From Mesostigma viride (Eukaryota > Streptophyta > Mesostigmatophyceae > Mesostigmatales > Mesostigmataceae), in NCBI GenBank assembly GCA_009746045.1, contig RPFO01000392.1, positions 1,202,656 through 1,266,655 of the forward strand: a stretch of DNA of 64,000 nt, read 5' to 3'. The notes beneath the pieces were generated by a model. That model was not told the DNA's origin, did no database searches, and worked only from the letters and a program-made list of their open reading frames with translations. Below are positions 35,959 through 46,185 of this stretch, piece by piece. The translations under genes were made by a program, and so were the position numbers. Positions within the stretch are counted from its first letter, which is position 1, and each line of letters begins with the position of its first letter.

Positions 35959-36697
35959 CTCGGGTCGCGGAGGGCCCCAGCGGAACGGACATTCTGGTAC
36001 CCGCGGAGCCCGTGATGCGCCTGGAAGCGCTCGTAGCTGCGGTACAATCAGGACAGGACCTGATACAGCGCCTGATGGTCCAGCACGGTCGTCATGCAAG
36101 GCGATCATTCTGCGGCCACCTCAGTGGGCTATGATGCGGCTTCCAGAGCTCCTGGGTCATCTCACGAGGAGTGGTCATTGGGGGACTTCATACGGCCGGT
36201 ACCGGGCAGAGCGGTGAGACATGGTGGGCCAGGACCTCGCACGGAGAAGCTGTGTGTGACATTCGAGGGACCTCCGGCTTTTCAGGTTCCCCCGGGTACG
36301 CACCTACCCGCTCCTCTGGTGTTTCAAGCGGGTCCTTGGTTCGCGGTGGATCGCGGGGCTTACTGGGAACAGGTAGAGATCACCTTTCTGCCCCGGGTTC
36401 CCCTGCCCCTGCCGCAACCCGACGACCCTCGTTTTCCCCTTGCGGTGGGGCATACTTTGCGGTTCGGGTCCGAAGACTGGTGGGATTGGCGATATCAGGT
36501 CGACGGGGTGGGGCACGTGGTGACGCCTCCCAAGGTGGCTCCAGCGGAGGGGAGTGTCTTCCTTAATCTGGTGGCGCCCGATATTGTAGGGGCCCGGACG
36601 GTGTCGATCAACGATGATCACGTGCGTATGGAGGTTTTCATGATGGGGGTGCACTTTGTTCGAGAGCACCGTTGTGGGGTGGTGGATCGGTCGGCGC

Positions 36698-38303
36698 CAG
36701 AGTGCAATCATACGCCGTATAATACGGTATAATACGGTATAATACGTAATACGCTGGCTTTGAGCGTATGATTCATACGTTATAATACGTTTTAGCGTAT
36801 AATGACGTATAATACCGTATTATACCGTATGATGCCGTGTTTTCCGCGTTTTTTTTACGTTTTGCGCGGCTAGGATGCCAGAACGACAGGGCAACGATTT
36901 GAAGCCACAGATTTCGTATCTCTACTATAAGTACTGACCCGTCTGAACTCGACGCGATCTTATTTTGACATTGTGGTGCACAGTGCGCGCACCGTGCGGA
37001 GGTGGCCATGGCGACGTGCGTTCCGTTAAAATATGGCTAATCCGGCGGGCGACAGGCGAAAAAATTAAGCCGATGGTTAAAAGTGATGTTCTATTATGAT
37101 GTTTCATAGCAAGATCTGCACTATTTGCAAATTCGCTGCCTTTGTTGGTACAGATTTGCACGGGGGTCTCATCCAACAATTTGGCCGCGATGAATAATCT
37201 AGCACATTGTGTGCCTGCGACGGTAGAACTCGATATTCGTGGGTTATTTTGATGCAGCAAGAGCCGTTTAGTAACGGACACCATGAAAATAACCTAAGCA
37301 TCTTCGATCTGCGGCCATTTCCTGTCATTTCTAAAATGATTTCGTTCAGGCCTGCGCGATCCGCGGTTAATCCATCCATGGCTGGCTGGCTTTTCTTGCG
37401 CGCCTGGGTAGGAAATAATGCCGGCCGTGGTACGTTGATTTGCCGCATGTCACCGCCCAGTCTGTTTGCGCTCTTAATGAACCTGGCATGAAACTTTTTG
37501 CGCCGTTTCTGGGTTTTTCTTGCTATTTTGTTCTCCACTTGTTGCAGTTGTGCTATCAGATTTTCCGCAGCTTTCAATGGTTTTCCTTACGCTGCGTATG
37601 CCATGCTTCCTAAAGCTACCCAGAATTGATCGGGCAGTTATCTGGCTTTGCTACGCTTCCTGTATGGAGGTTTTCACACGGTAGACATTCTATATTGCGT
37701 AGTCAAGGACCCTAGCTGCCTGGGAGCGGCATCACCGTTGCAAGGAGCTGGCGAGCTCATAGACGCCTGTCATGCTCTTCAGCCTGCTGGAAAACAAGGT
37801 TGTTGTATGGAAGGTGAGAATATGTGAGTTACTTATTATCACATCCCCACCTGTTTAGCCATGTTTAACATGTTGGCCCCTTGCTGGCCCACTGCACGGT
37901 CCCCTAGTTATTGCTGGCCTTTTTACCATATATAATTACTTGCATCAAAGTGAAGGCACCCAAGTAAACATAACCAATATAAAGCCACATATATACAGTT
38001 ATACACATGCACACAATTATGCATGCGCACGTTTACATTCTCAGTATTACATGCAATATATCGATCGTGTCCACAATATCCACCGTATAGAGTATAGCCG
38101 AGGGTAGGGCAACCTTGGATTATGTCCAAAACAGTGTTAAAAACATGTGGATTGATGGTGGGTGTCTTAAAATGTGTAAAATCAGAGTATTCTGAGTGTG
38201 TCCGTACGAAAACGTATAATACCGTATTATACCGTATTATACCGTATTATACATTATACTCCACCGTGACCGTATAACGCGTATAACGTACGATTGCACT
38301 CTG
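36698..38303. mobile_element. hAT-type non-autonomous element (copy 2)
   Basis: 1,606 bp with ends CAGAGTGCAATC / GATTGCACTCTG and a perfect 8-bp duplication GTCGGCGC at 36690-36697 and 38304-38311. It has subterminal TATAATACGG/CCGTATTATA arrays on both sides. It is homologous to copy 1 (11806-16820) in reverse orientation, but lacks the CACTA-like and LINE insertions, so it shows the uninterrupted state. It holds one longer open frame (37104-37577, minus) with a basic stretch, conserved in copy 1 but not recognisable as a transposase. Confidence 0.92.
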
Positions 38304-38772
38304 GTCGGCGCTGACCCTCCTATTCACCCATCCCCAGTACCTCGCTGGGTTCCTGTCTCTGTGCAGCCCAGAGGGTCGTGGGTGGAGCTGTCCCGGCTGG
38401 GTCGGCAGAAGGTGTCCCCAGGCTACCAAGTGGCTTTTGAGGTTGACCTGTGTTCGCACCCTGGGGTGATGACTTCACAGATGACCCACGCGGGGCGTAG
38501 GGCCCTCACTGAAGTCCTGTCGCAGCGACGTGCCACTAGCGGCGGACGCTAGAGTGGTTAGAATAGTTTTCGTGACGGATAGCGGATTGATCCAGTCACC
38601 ATCAGAGTCTTACTACTACGTCAGAGTTGGTCCTGTGTATCAACTTCTAGAGGAACTGGTATTACTAACCTGCGGGTGAACCGAGGTTGGGACATAGTAC
38701 TCTTATAGTAGCGTTGTTTTTCCAATCTCACTGGTACGGTAGGGACTACCGACCCCCATGGGGGGGGAGGAG

Positions 38773-39364
38773 TGTTACGTCCCTGCCCTTTTGGTCGGAC
38801 GTAACAATGGAATAAATTACTAAGGCTGTTTGGTCTATTGGACTTGGGTTTTATGGACCTTGGCTATTGTGTGAATTGGACTAGTTATTTTGGTCCTAGG
38901 TTGTCCTTTTAGGGGCCGGCGCCGTGGCGCCGCGCCAGTTCTGAGTCCGTCAGTAGTTCTAGGCGTGGATCCTATAGTTGAGGGTCGATGTCGGCCCGGA
39001 TCCTACGTGGAATGAGTGACTCGGATTGTTCTAGGGAAATTGGCGTGTATCTGCGCCGCAACCAACCTACTGTAGGTTAAATTGGTCCGAGGACGAGGGT
39101 CTCGTCCTCTTGGTTTAATGAATGATAAGTGCGAATACGCCTACACATTGAGCCCGGGGCATTATCCATTTGTAATTGGTATTGCTAGCCAATATAAGTG
39201 TGAACTAATTAGCTTGGCATTAAGCCGTGATGCCAGATATCTCACGACTCACGTCGTGAAGCGCAACCTACTTTAGGCTATCTTGAATTATTCCTAATTC
39301 CGGCAAGGAGGGTCTTTCGCTACGTAGCTCAGGCTAGGTGTGTCTGGGCAGGGACGTAGTAACA
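38773..39364 (+). repeat. 3' LTR of element C
   Basis: 592 bp, starting TGTTACGTCC and ending GGGACGTAGTAACA, preceded by a GGGGGGGGAGGAG purine tract. The first 34 bases form a hairpin: TGTTACGTCC pairs perfectly with GGACGTAACA. It shares the GGCGCCGCGCC block seen in the A and B LTRs. Confidence 0.8.
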
Positions 39365-39636
39365 AGTGGGCCGCAGAGAGTCTTTTTGCTACTGTAGTAC
39401 ACCCCCGCCCCCCCGGCCCACGTTCAGTTTAAGATTCTTAGTAGGTTTTAGATCATGAGACTCTGGATTTGACCTCTACTAGCATGAGTATAATTTTATT
39501 AGAATGTAGTATCTTACTTAGTAGAATCGAATCAAAGTAGTACGATTCTTTAAGATCGTGAGCCATGGATTTTTCTGACCCCAATCTTAAACGTGGGGGG
39601 CCGGGGGGGCTGGGTAACTGTACTAAATAGATATAT

Positions 39637-39765
39637 CCGGCCCTCGGCCACCGACAACGGCCGAGTGTAGCTTCTCTGCTGCCCATGTGCGGCGTGGGAC
39701 ACAACAACAACAACAATACAGCAGTACAATAGGTTCTGATCAGTACTGTAGGTGTTTGTATCCAT
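39637..39765. repeat. Dispersed repeat, copy 1
   Basis: A block with ATATCCGGCCCTCGGCC, GCGGCGTGGGA, an ACA-rich stretch and a CAGTACTGTAGGTGTTTGTA end matches 42200-42295 in the same orientation. Family unknown. The stretch 39365-39636 shows C- and G-rich runs but no gene. Confidence 0.55.
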
Positions 39766-39829
39766 GTCGTTGAAGTATCCATGTCGTATCTGGTAATGTG
39801 CTATCCCCCTATGCCACTCCATCGAGGCT

Positions 39830-40631
39830 ACTTGGCATGCGATCGATTGCTAGGATACATCTTGCTGTGCACAGGTTAATCGGGGTAAACGCGACCCTCA
39901 GCAGCAGTCGGTTTCACCACGATGCGACATGCCTGTGCACCTTCCCCTCGGAAACAATTGAGCACCGCTTTCTCTACTGCCAAGTGAGCGGGGTCGGTGT
40001 GGCAATGATGATGGTTGTTTAATTAACGTATGGTCCGCATGGACCACGCTACCACATTCCACATGCATTAGCGCTATCAGTGCGTTGTATCATATTCGGT
40101 ATGGCGGGGACCCCAGGGGATGAGTTGTCCGACAGTCAACTAGCCTTGGTATGGCTACGCACTATGACCGTACTATGCTATATGCGATCTGGACTATCCG
40201 GCCGGGGAACGAGACGGTTTTCAAAGTGCGGCACGAGTACACCAAAGCCGCCGTGGTGAGGCGGTTTCTCTTCCTCTGGAACTCAGCAATCATGATGCGT
40301 CGCGCTTGGCTCTTGGCGCAAGAACAATACAAGGTGTGGGACCCCGGGCCCAACAATGACAGGCCCAGCCCCTTGGAGCTCTTCCATGATGCTCTCAGTC
40401 CTGGGACGCCGGCATGAATGAGCCGGGTATTTCAGACTTAGTGCATTCCTCACGGTCGGTGACCTTACGCGCGTCACTTGGCTCCCCTGGTCACATCATG
40501 CTCCTTTTTAAACCTTTCCCCTATCACACTACCCTCAGTGGGTAACCAGCTGGTCCGCCGGATACGTCATGGTACCTCTTAACCTAACGATATTCCTATT
40601 GGTTAATAAAAAATACCCATTTACCCGGAAA
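39830..40631 (+). mobile_element. LINE remnant, 3' part
   Basis: Around 39930-39990 the sequence encodes CLCTFPSETIEHRFLYC, the zinc-binding motif that follows the reverse transcriptase in many LINEs. Further on, 40239-40400 encodes AAVVRRFLFLWNSA...RRAWLLAQEQYKVWDPGP, also found at 59904-60252 in reverse. The match between the two copies ends near 40631. The copy is fragmentary with frame changes, and several short duplications (for example ATG near 40290) set it apart from the other copy. The class call rests on the zinc motif. Confidence 0.45.
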
Positions 40632-42195
40632 TACATCTTGCTGTGAATTCACGCATAGGTGACACCGTCGGTGTGTGACCGTGTGTGACCATCTCATTCA
40701 GGATTCGCTGATACTTATTTCCCCTCTCACCTCTTTGGTCCATAATTGGCTAATACTCAAAAATATACCCATTTCCCCGAAAAAAAAAATTAACCCATAG
40801 TCCGCTGACCCATTTTTGGCACTTTCATACCCCTGAAAATGAAAAAAATCATAACTCACAGGCCACAACTCCAAATACCCCCAACCAAGATGCTAGGAGT
40901 ATCTACACTTCAAGGGCTTTCAGAATATGCAATAATACCTTGGCTTTATCAAAGCATTTGGATGATAGCTCCAGTCAAAGTTGGCCAAAAGACGATCTTT
41001 TTTCCCCAAGGAAAAGTCTACCCCACCCTAACTTCCCAGGGAGGGCAGGGAATCTCAATACCAACATTGGACAACTTAGTTGGATAGTCCAATGGTGGTT
41101 TCCTTGGGTCAGACCACCCGGATAACCCATTACCCCTATATAACGTGCTCATACATGTGTGTGGGTTACGCGCGTGTAAACAGCTATCTATGACATGCAA
41201 CACAATAATGCATTATAACAAGCTATCAAAGGCTGCCAAAAGTGCTGGAATACAAACACGTTGCCTACCGGCACTGACGGAGTGGTATACTCCAAAGAAA
41301 TGCCAAAAACTGGGCACTTTCAGGGCTAATACCACTCTTTACAACAGGCATGGAACTTGCTGAAATATGCATGGATAAAATCGTCATTTATAATGCATGG
41401 GATACGTATTCCGCTGCAAACAACACGCAAATACGTTGTCGTACCTGGCTCGTTCATGCCCTACCCGGATTCCGCTGGCCGGGACCCTCATATCTCACAC
41501 ATACTGATGCTCTACATGCAAAGGCCGCCATAGCCGCATACTTCATGATCCGCCATGACTACCAGGTCGATGTTCCGTGCAAAGATGGCTACTAAACTAG
41601 TCCGCATTCTCAGCAAACGCTGCAGCTGACGTCCCATACCCAAACTGGATGCCCGGGCTGGCGCAGATTGCCCGGCCATAGGGAGGAAATCGACCTATGA
41701 TAAGCTATGACTCATCTGGAACTGACGACCAGGAAAGTTATATTTTCCTACCTGTATTTTCCCAACCCTATAAATCTGGCCGTGCCTGACCTACGAAAAT
41801 CATGCATCGTCATTCTGAGCAACATTCTGAACCGTTTCAAGCCGTGAGACGCAAACATTTCGTAACAGCGGCACGTTGGCAGCCATATCTCATTACGCGC
41901 GCGCGCGAGCGAAAATTTCCCGCCAAAGTCACGTGATACATTCTCAATGCACGTTGTAATTACCAGGCTATGGCGAATATTACCCCCAAACCTATGCATC
42001 ACCTTCGTCCCTAAGTGTTCCCGGACCCACCGGACCACTGACATCCGTCACAAGTGGCGCGGCGCTCTCGGCGCGGCGCGAAATTCGACCGTTAGTCAAA
42101 CCCCCCGACAGGTCGGGGGGTTAACGGACTAAGGGTTAAAGCATAGGTATCCGATGATGCAACCGTCCATGTCCCAGTGCCCCGATAGTACCACC
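40632..42195. other. Gene-poor stretch
   Basis: No recognisable gene. One 81-residue plus-strand ORF (41350-41595) has mixed composition and no family match. A GC alternation occurs near 41897-41910. A perfect 9-bp hairpin CCCCCCGAC / GTCGGGGGG sits at 42101-42120, followed by TTAACGG. Confidence 0.5.
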
Positions 42196-42199
42196 GATA

Positions 42200-42300
42200 C
42201 TAAATATATCCGGCCCTCGGCCACTACAGATCTCTACTGCCCTTGAGCGGCGTGGGAAACAACAACAACAGTACAGTACTGTACTGTAGGAGTTTGTAAT
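42200..42300. repeat. Dispersed repeat, copy 2
   Basis: Matches 39637-39765 in the same orientation, about 80 per cent by eye with a short deletion. Confidence 0.5.
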
Positions 42301-42728
42301 CTCTGTCCCATGGGGCTCCACCCGGCGCGATGACGCGGTGACCCCACGTTTCTCGGCGTCTTCAGTACTGTAGTCGACCCTGTACACTGTAGTCAGTAAC
42401 TCTGCCTTGTAAGTTACACCACGAACGCATGACTGGGCCGGGACGAGCGGTGGCAGATGCTACGGCGACGTCGCCAGTTCTATATCATTTTCGAGTCTCC
42501 ACTATCCACGGCCTTTTGCAGCACTGCTCGGCGTCCGCCATGGAAGGCACGCTTATCCTTCCCGCGGCTTTGCCGCTGGGATATCTTATTGTTTCACCTC
42601 GTCTTGCACGCCTCGAATCATGTAGCTTGTCGAAAACGCAGACAAGTTGCCGGTCCGTTCGGCAGATGGGATGTGTAAGGGTTTCGGGTCGAAGGGGCTT
42701 GCGGCTAAGGCGCAGTCATACTGTCTGC

Positions 42729-43124
42729 ATGGCACCGGAAGAAGAAAAAATGACAAAGAGGTCTCCTCTTGATTTTCCAAATGTAAGTTTTTTTCCCCAA
42801 CTCGCCGGTGAATTTTGGGTCTTATCAAGTTCGTCGCAGGGACAGAGATTGCTTGTTTTTCAGGCCAACATTGACGGCGTGGTTTCGGCCATCGTGCCCT
42901 GTCGTCTTCGCGTTATGTTGGTCATGCAGGAGTGGATCAAGCCGAAGCCTAGCCGGCGTCCAGATATTTTCCCATCATTTAGCCCCATGAAGGCTCCTTT
43001 GCCGACACCCATGCCAGCTGATCCTGATCCAGAAAAGGAGGAGGAGGAAGAGGAAAAGCCTCCTGAGGAGGAGGAGCCTAAGCCAGATGAGCCGGAGGAG
43101 CCTCCCATTGAGATTCCTGCGTAG
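42729..43124 (+). CDS. Probable small two-exon gene, acidic Pro/Glu-rich tail
   Basis: Exon 1 42729-42782 encodes MAPEEEKMTKRSPLDFPN. The intron 42783-42863 has a strong GTAAGT donor and a TTGCTTGTTTTTCAG acceptor. Exon 2 42864-43124 continues in phase to a TAG, giving about 104 residues. The middle reads NIDGVVSAIVPCRLRVMLVMQEWIKPKPSRRPDIFPSF in shorter pieces, a globular-looking segment. The end is a Pro/Glu-rich tail with several EEEE runs and PIEIPA. The intron is also open in the same frame, so an unspliced 231-residue reading from 42429 is possible but less likely, given the strong splice signals. I do not recognise the family; the layout resembles small conserved eukaryotic proteins with acidic tails. 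Confidence 0.5.
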   Translation: MAPEEEKMTKRSPLDFPNVSFFPQLAGEFWVLSSSSQGQRLLVFQANIDGVVSAIVPCRLRVMLVMQEWIKPKPSRRPDIFPSFSPMKAPLPTPMPADPDPEKEEEEEEKPPEEEEPKPDEPEEPPIEIPA

Positions 43125-43960
43125 ACGTACTCTAAATCACAGGAATTACAGTCCTGTCGGATGGACGGGATGTTGCACGTTTTTATTCTGATCTCCCTGG
43201 CCCCGTTCAAGGCGGCGCCCGACGGTGAACGTTGCAACACGCCATATGCCGCCGCCGCTTTATGAGGATGTATGTTCTGCATGCGGTGCTCAAAAGTCGG
43301 GCACTGCAATCAAATCTCATGGTTGAAGAAGATGGCGGAAAATTGTAGCGAGGCCGCCACAACGTGTGTTAGAACTTGCCTTTAACAGCTGTATAGGACG
43401 ATGTGGCCACTTGACAAACAGAGTTGGCGATGCCTCGGTGTAATAAGCTATTTATGGATGACAGTGGCATCCTTGCTCAGTAGCAGGGGTGCTGGATGGC
43501 GGTTGCTCAAGCCCTGCTGGTGGTGGACAGGGGGGAAATTGGGCATGAAAGAAGGGGGGGGTTTCCAACCTCAGCATTTCTCACCTGATTTTGCTGTGGT
43601 GACCTCATATGGTGAGAGAAATCTAGATCACAAGAGACAACGTGCACACAATTGCTCCTGCAAATGGGGGGTGTGCTGGGTCGGTTCAGTCGGCCAATAC
43701 CATTTTTCAATAAATTTAAAGTGTTGGACATTGATAATACTTGGGGATACTTCCCCAACTGGTGTTCTCATTGATACTTGGGTGTGCTTCCCTAATGCAC
43801 CGATATTGGCCAAGAAAAGTTTCTTTTGTCGTTGCTCTCATGCCTTAGGCAGCACATGAGGGCTGCCCGGCCCCATTCGATAAAGTTTGGCATTGGCCCC
43901 CAGGAGCCACGGATATAACTCCAGCCCTTACATGCATCCCCAGATTAGTTAATTAATTAA
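43125..43960. other. Intergenic stretch without a supported gene
   Basis: A 152-residue plus ORF (43401-43859) has mixed Trp- and Cys-rich composition, no family match and no splice context. A (TTAA)n tract at 43944-43960 marks the LINE junction. Confidence 0.4.
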
Positions 43961-43984
43961 TTGATTATGAACATAAACAACTCC

Positions 43985-44738
43985 GTTGGGAGTATATGTA
44001 GCACATATATCCCAGATCGAGAAACAGGACCTGTTCAAGGTCCTCGTCCTTCCTGTTCTCACGTATGCCAGGGCCGAGACGTGGACCCTCACCGCCGACC
44101 TGGCCCGCAAGCTGGACGGCGCGGTCACCAACATGCTGCGTTCCATTTTCAGAGTAGGATATGCTGCTCATGTCCGTAATGAGGACCTGTACCAGGGCAT
44201 GCCCTATAGCACCAGCACCATTAAGCAGCGACGCCTACAGCTAGTAGGGCACCTAGCTCGCACCAACCAGGTAGACACCTCACGTGGGCCCCCCGCAGGA
44301 CTGCGACCAGCCCAGCCTGGCCGGCACCTCCTGACGTGGGCCGGGCCCAGTGACGTTAGACGCCGCAAGGCCCGCACCTTCAAAGAACAGCTAGTAGAGG
44401 ACATGGGGGCCCTAGGCCTCTCCGTGATTTGGAAGAAGATGATGGACAAGGCCAAGTGGGCCCAGGTCATAGAGGACAACGAGCCCCCCCCAGTGGGGAA
44501 GCGCCCGCGTGTGCAATCCCGTGGGAGGCACGCCAGACAGCTCCCCTAGGGCAGCGTGCGGCTGTCTAGATAGATGTTGTAGTTAGCATGCTGTTAGATA
44601 GATGTAGTATGTAGCTGATGTAGATAGATTAGACCGGTAGGACTGTTTGCACCCATCCATCCATCCATCGGGGTTGATGCTCCGTGACTCCCCAACGGGA
44701 GCACGAGTCTAATTAATTAATTAATTAATATATCCTGG
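43985..44738 (+). mobile_element. 5'-truncated LINE with RT C-terminal region and 3' end
   Basis: The ORF to 44549 encodes the C-terminal part of a LINE reverse transcriptase. LVLPVLTYARAETWTLT and a following LDGAVTNMLRSIF match the VLPVLLYGAETWTLT ... LR.I region; RRLQLVGHLAR is the usual RRL.W.GH..R block. The 3' untranslated region has TAGATAGATG-type repeats, (CCAT)4, a short palindrome around CTCCCCAACGGGAG, and an (AATTA)n tail to 44730. AT-rich (TTAA)n sequence also precedes it. Severely 5' truncated, as is usual for LINE copies. The same 3' end occurs at 12313-12387 and 63807-64000. Confidence 0.75.
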
Positions 44739-45083
44739 GCAGAGCCACGAGCCACGCGGTAGCCATGGCTGACGGCGGAGCTCATAACTTTCACGTTTGG
44801 GCACCAAATTCTTCTGTGAACATCACAATCGCTTTGTCTTTCTAAGACGCACACGCTGATATAATTTTCCGAAGCTATTACGCAATATATGACGAGCAAA
44901 CGCTCCTCTATGCAACGCAGCCTGGCGGCTGCGCTAGGCCCTGAAAATACGTCTGCAGCTCTGGCTGCAGCCTCGCCCTCCGGTCTGGAAGGCAGTGGTG
45001 ACACTAGTCGCGCACTCGATTGGTGCACAAAGTTATGAGCTCCTCCGTCAGCCATGGCTACCTAGTGACTCGTGGCTCGTTGC
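44739..45083. mobile_element. MITE with about 65-bp terminal inverted repeats
   Basis: The left arm (GAGCCACGAGCCACG..., TAGCCATGGCTGACGG, GAGCTCATAACTTT, to about 44805) is mirrored by the right arm (from about 45018, with GATTGGTGC, AAAGTTATGAGCTC, CCGTCAGCCATGGCTA, CGTGGCTCG). The loop of about 210 bp is non-coding. No target duplication could be fixed. Superfamily unknown. Confidence 0.65.
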
Positions 45084-45395
45084 ATGCTATGAGGCCTGTA
45101 TACTACTGTATTGTTATTATCAAGGCAACTGGTAATCGAAACATGCTGGATATGGCACGTGTACGCAGTCGCGGCCCCTTTTTTGGGCTATTCATAGAGA
45201 TAGCCGTCCGGGATAGGGGAGCAAAGATTGGCTTTCTCATGAACACCCCACGTTTTATATATTTGACACTCACATTGCCTTAAAACACATTTTGTACAAC
45301 TTTGTCAACAAGGCAAACCCTATGTACATATAGTAGGCAAAGAGGGGCAGAGAACAACATTTCAAGGTATCCCCCCCTTTCTGTCCACCGATCCA

Positions 45396-46185
45396 TCACA
45401 GCAACTGCGGCTGCGCCTTCTTTGCCATGTTGCGCTCGGCCAGCTTGCGCGCCTTGGCCATGCGCTCCTGGTGCTGCTTGTTGTTGTGCGTCATGTCCAT
45501 GTCGTTGATTGACGATCGTGGGTTCGGGGCGCCCACCTGGCCCTTGAGCAGGACCATGGCCAGCTGGACCGCCTGTTGCTGCGGCGTCAGCGGTACGCCC
45601 CGGTTGTTTGCACCAATAGGGAGAATCTGGCTTTGCCGTGCCTGGCTCGCGGGCGATAAGGGGTCAACCCCAGGGGCAGGGCTGCCACCCATCCCATATT
45701 CACTAAACTGTTGTGAAGCCAGCGTCTCCGTCAGCCGTTCCAACTCTGCATACGCCCCATCCAGCTGGGTGTTACCCAGCAGGCCATTCCCTGCAGGTCC
45801 CTGGCTCATTGTCCGCGACAGCCCACTGCGTGAGCCTGTTGGCCCACGCGATTGATGTCTGGGGCCGCCGGAACTGGTAGGCGTACCTCCCTGGCCATGC
45901 CCCAGCCCATGCCCTTGACTAGGCTCACTAACATCAGATGGCCTGATGCATGGCCTCGACCCTCCCCGGTCTTCATCACCGCTGCCCCCGGTTTGGGCCA
46001 AGTATAGCCGCATGAGCCGGTGGCTCAGCTCCTTGGCTTTGGCCTCCTTCATCAGCCGCCAGCTCTGGTTGCGCGTCAGCACGGGCTGTACCTTGACGTT
46101 GCGCTGGGTGAGGCTGACAATGATGGTGGGGATCTGCAGCAGGTAATGGATGAGGTTGAGCGGGACGGGCCATGGAGACATGGAC
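45396..46185 (-). CDS. TRP gene exon 16: C-terminal cytoplasmic tail
   Basis: 263 codons ending in TGA at 45398-45396. It opens with SMSPWPVPLNLIHYLL, which sits where TRPC-type channels have a Pro-rich stretch after the TRP box. Basic helices follow (RNQSWRLMKEAKAKELSHRLMRL), then a Ser/Gly-rich disordered part, a short coiled-coil-like stretch (YAELERLTETLASQQF) and a Lys-rich end (QERMAKARKLAERNMAKK). No poly(A) signal is obvious downstream. Confidence 0.8.

Larger units (their letters stand above)
23916..38552 (+). pseudogene. Extra ORF fossil of element C, in three pieces
   Basis: Coding-like, GC-rich sequence immediately upstream of the element C purine tract and LTR, in the position ORF3 holds in A and B but not recognisably similar in sequence. 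The first piece (to 25191) has a basic/acidic N-terminal region (ELNEETFNPRVFVRDYG), a cysteine-containing stretch (HERGCLCHACVN), an acidic run, and a long Pro/Arg/Ser-rich linker. The second (35964-36689) starts with a helical segment (RLEALVAAVQSGQDLIQRL) and a Trp-rich domain. The third ends at 38552. It is broken by two mobile-element insertions and perhaps a few small breaks. Function unknown; it could instead be a host gene next to an LTR, but the adjoining purine tract argues for the element. Confidence 0.5.
23916..39364 (+). mobile_element. Element C: older Ty3/gypsy relic, interrupted by element B and a hAT-type element
   Basis: What remains of element C is coding-like sequence at 23916-25191, 35964-36689 and 38312-38552, then a purine tract and the 3' LTR at 38773-39364. 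It continues leftwards past element A, which inserted into it. It is broken by element A on the left, by element B at 25197-35958 (duplication CTCGG) and by the hAT-type element at 36698-38303 (duplication GTCGGCGC). Its LTR shares the TGTTACG...CGTAACA design with A and B but is otherwise distinct, so C is a related but separate family. Gag and pol are not in the window. Confidence 0.75.
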
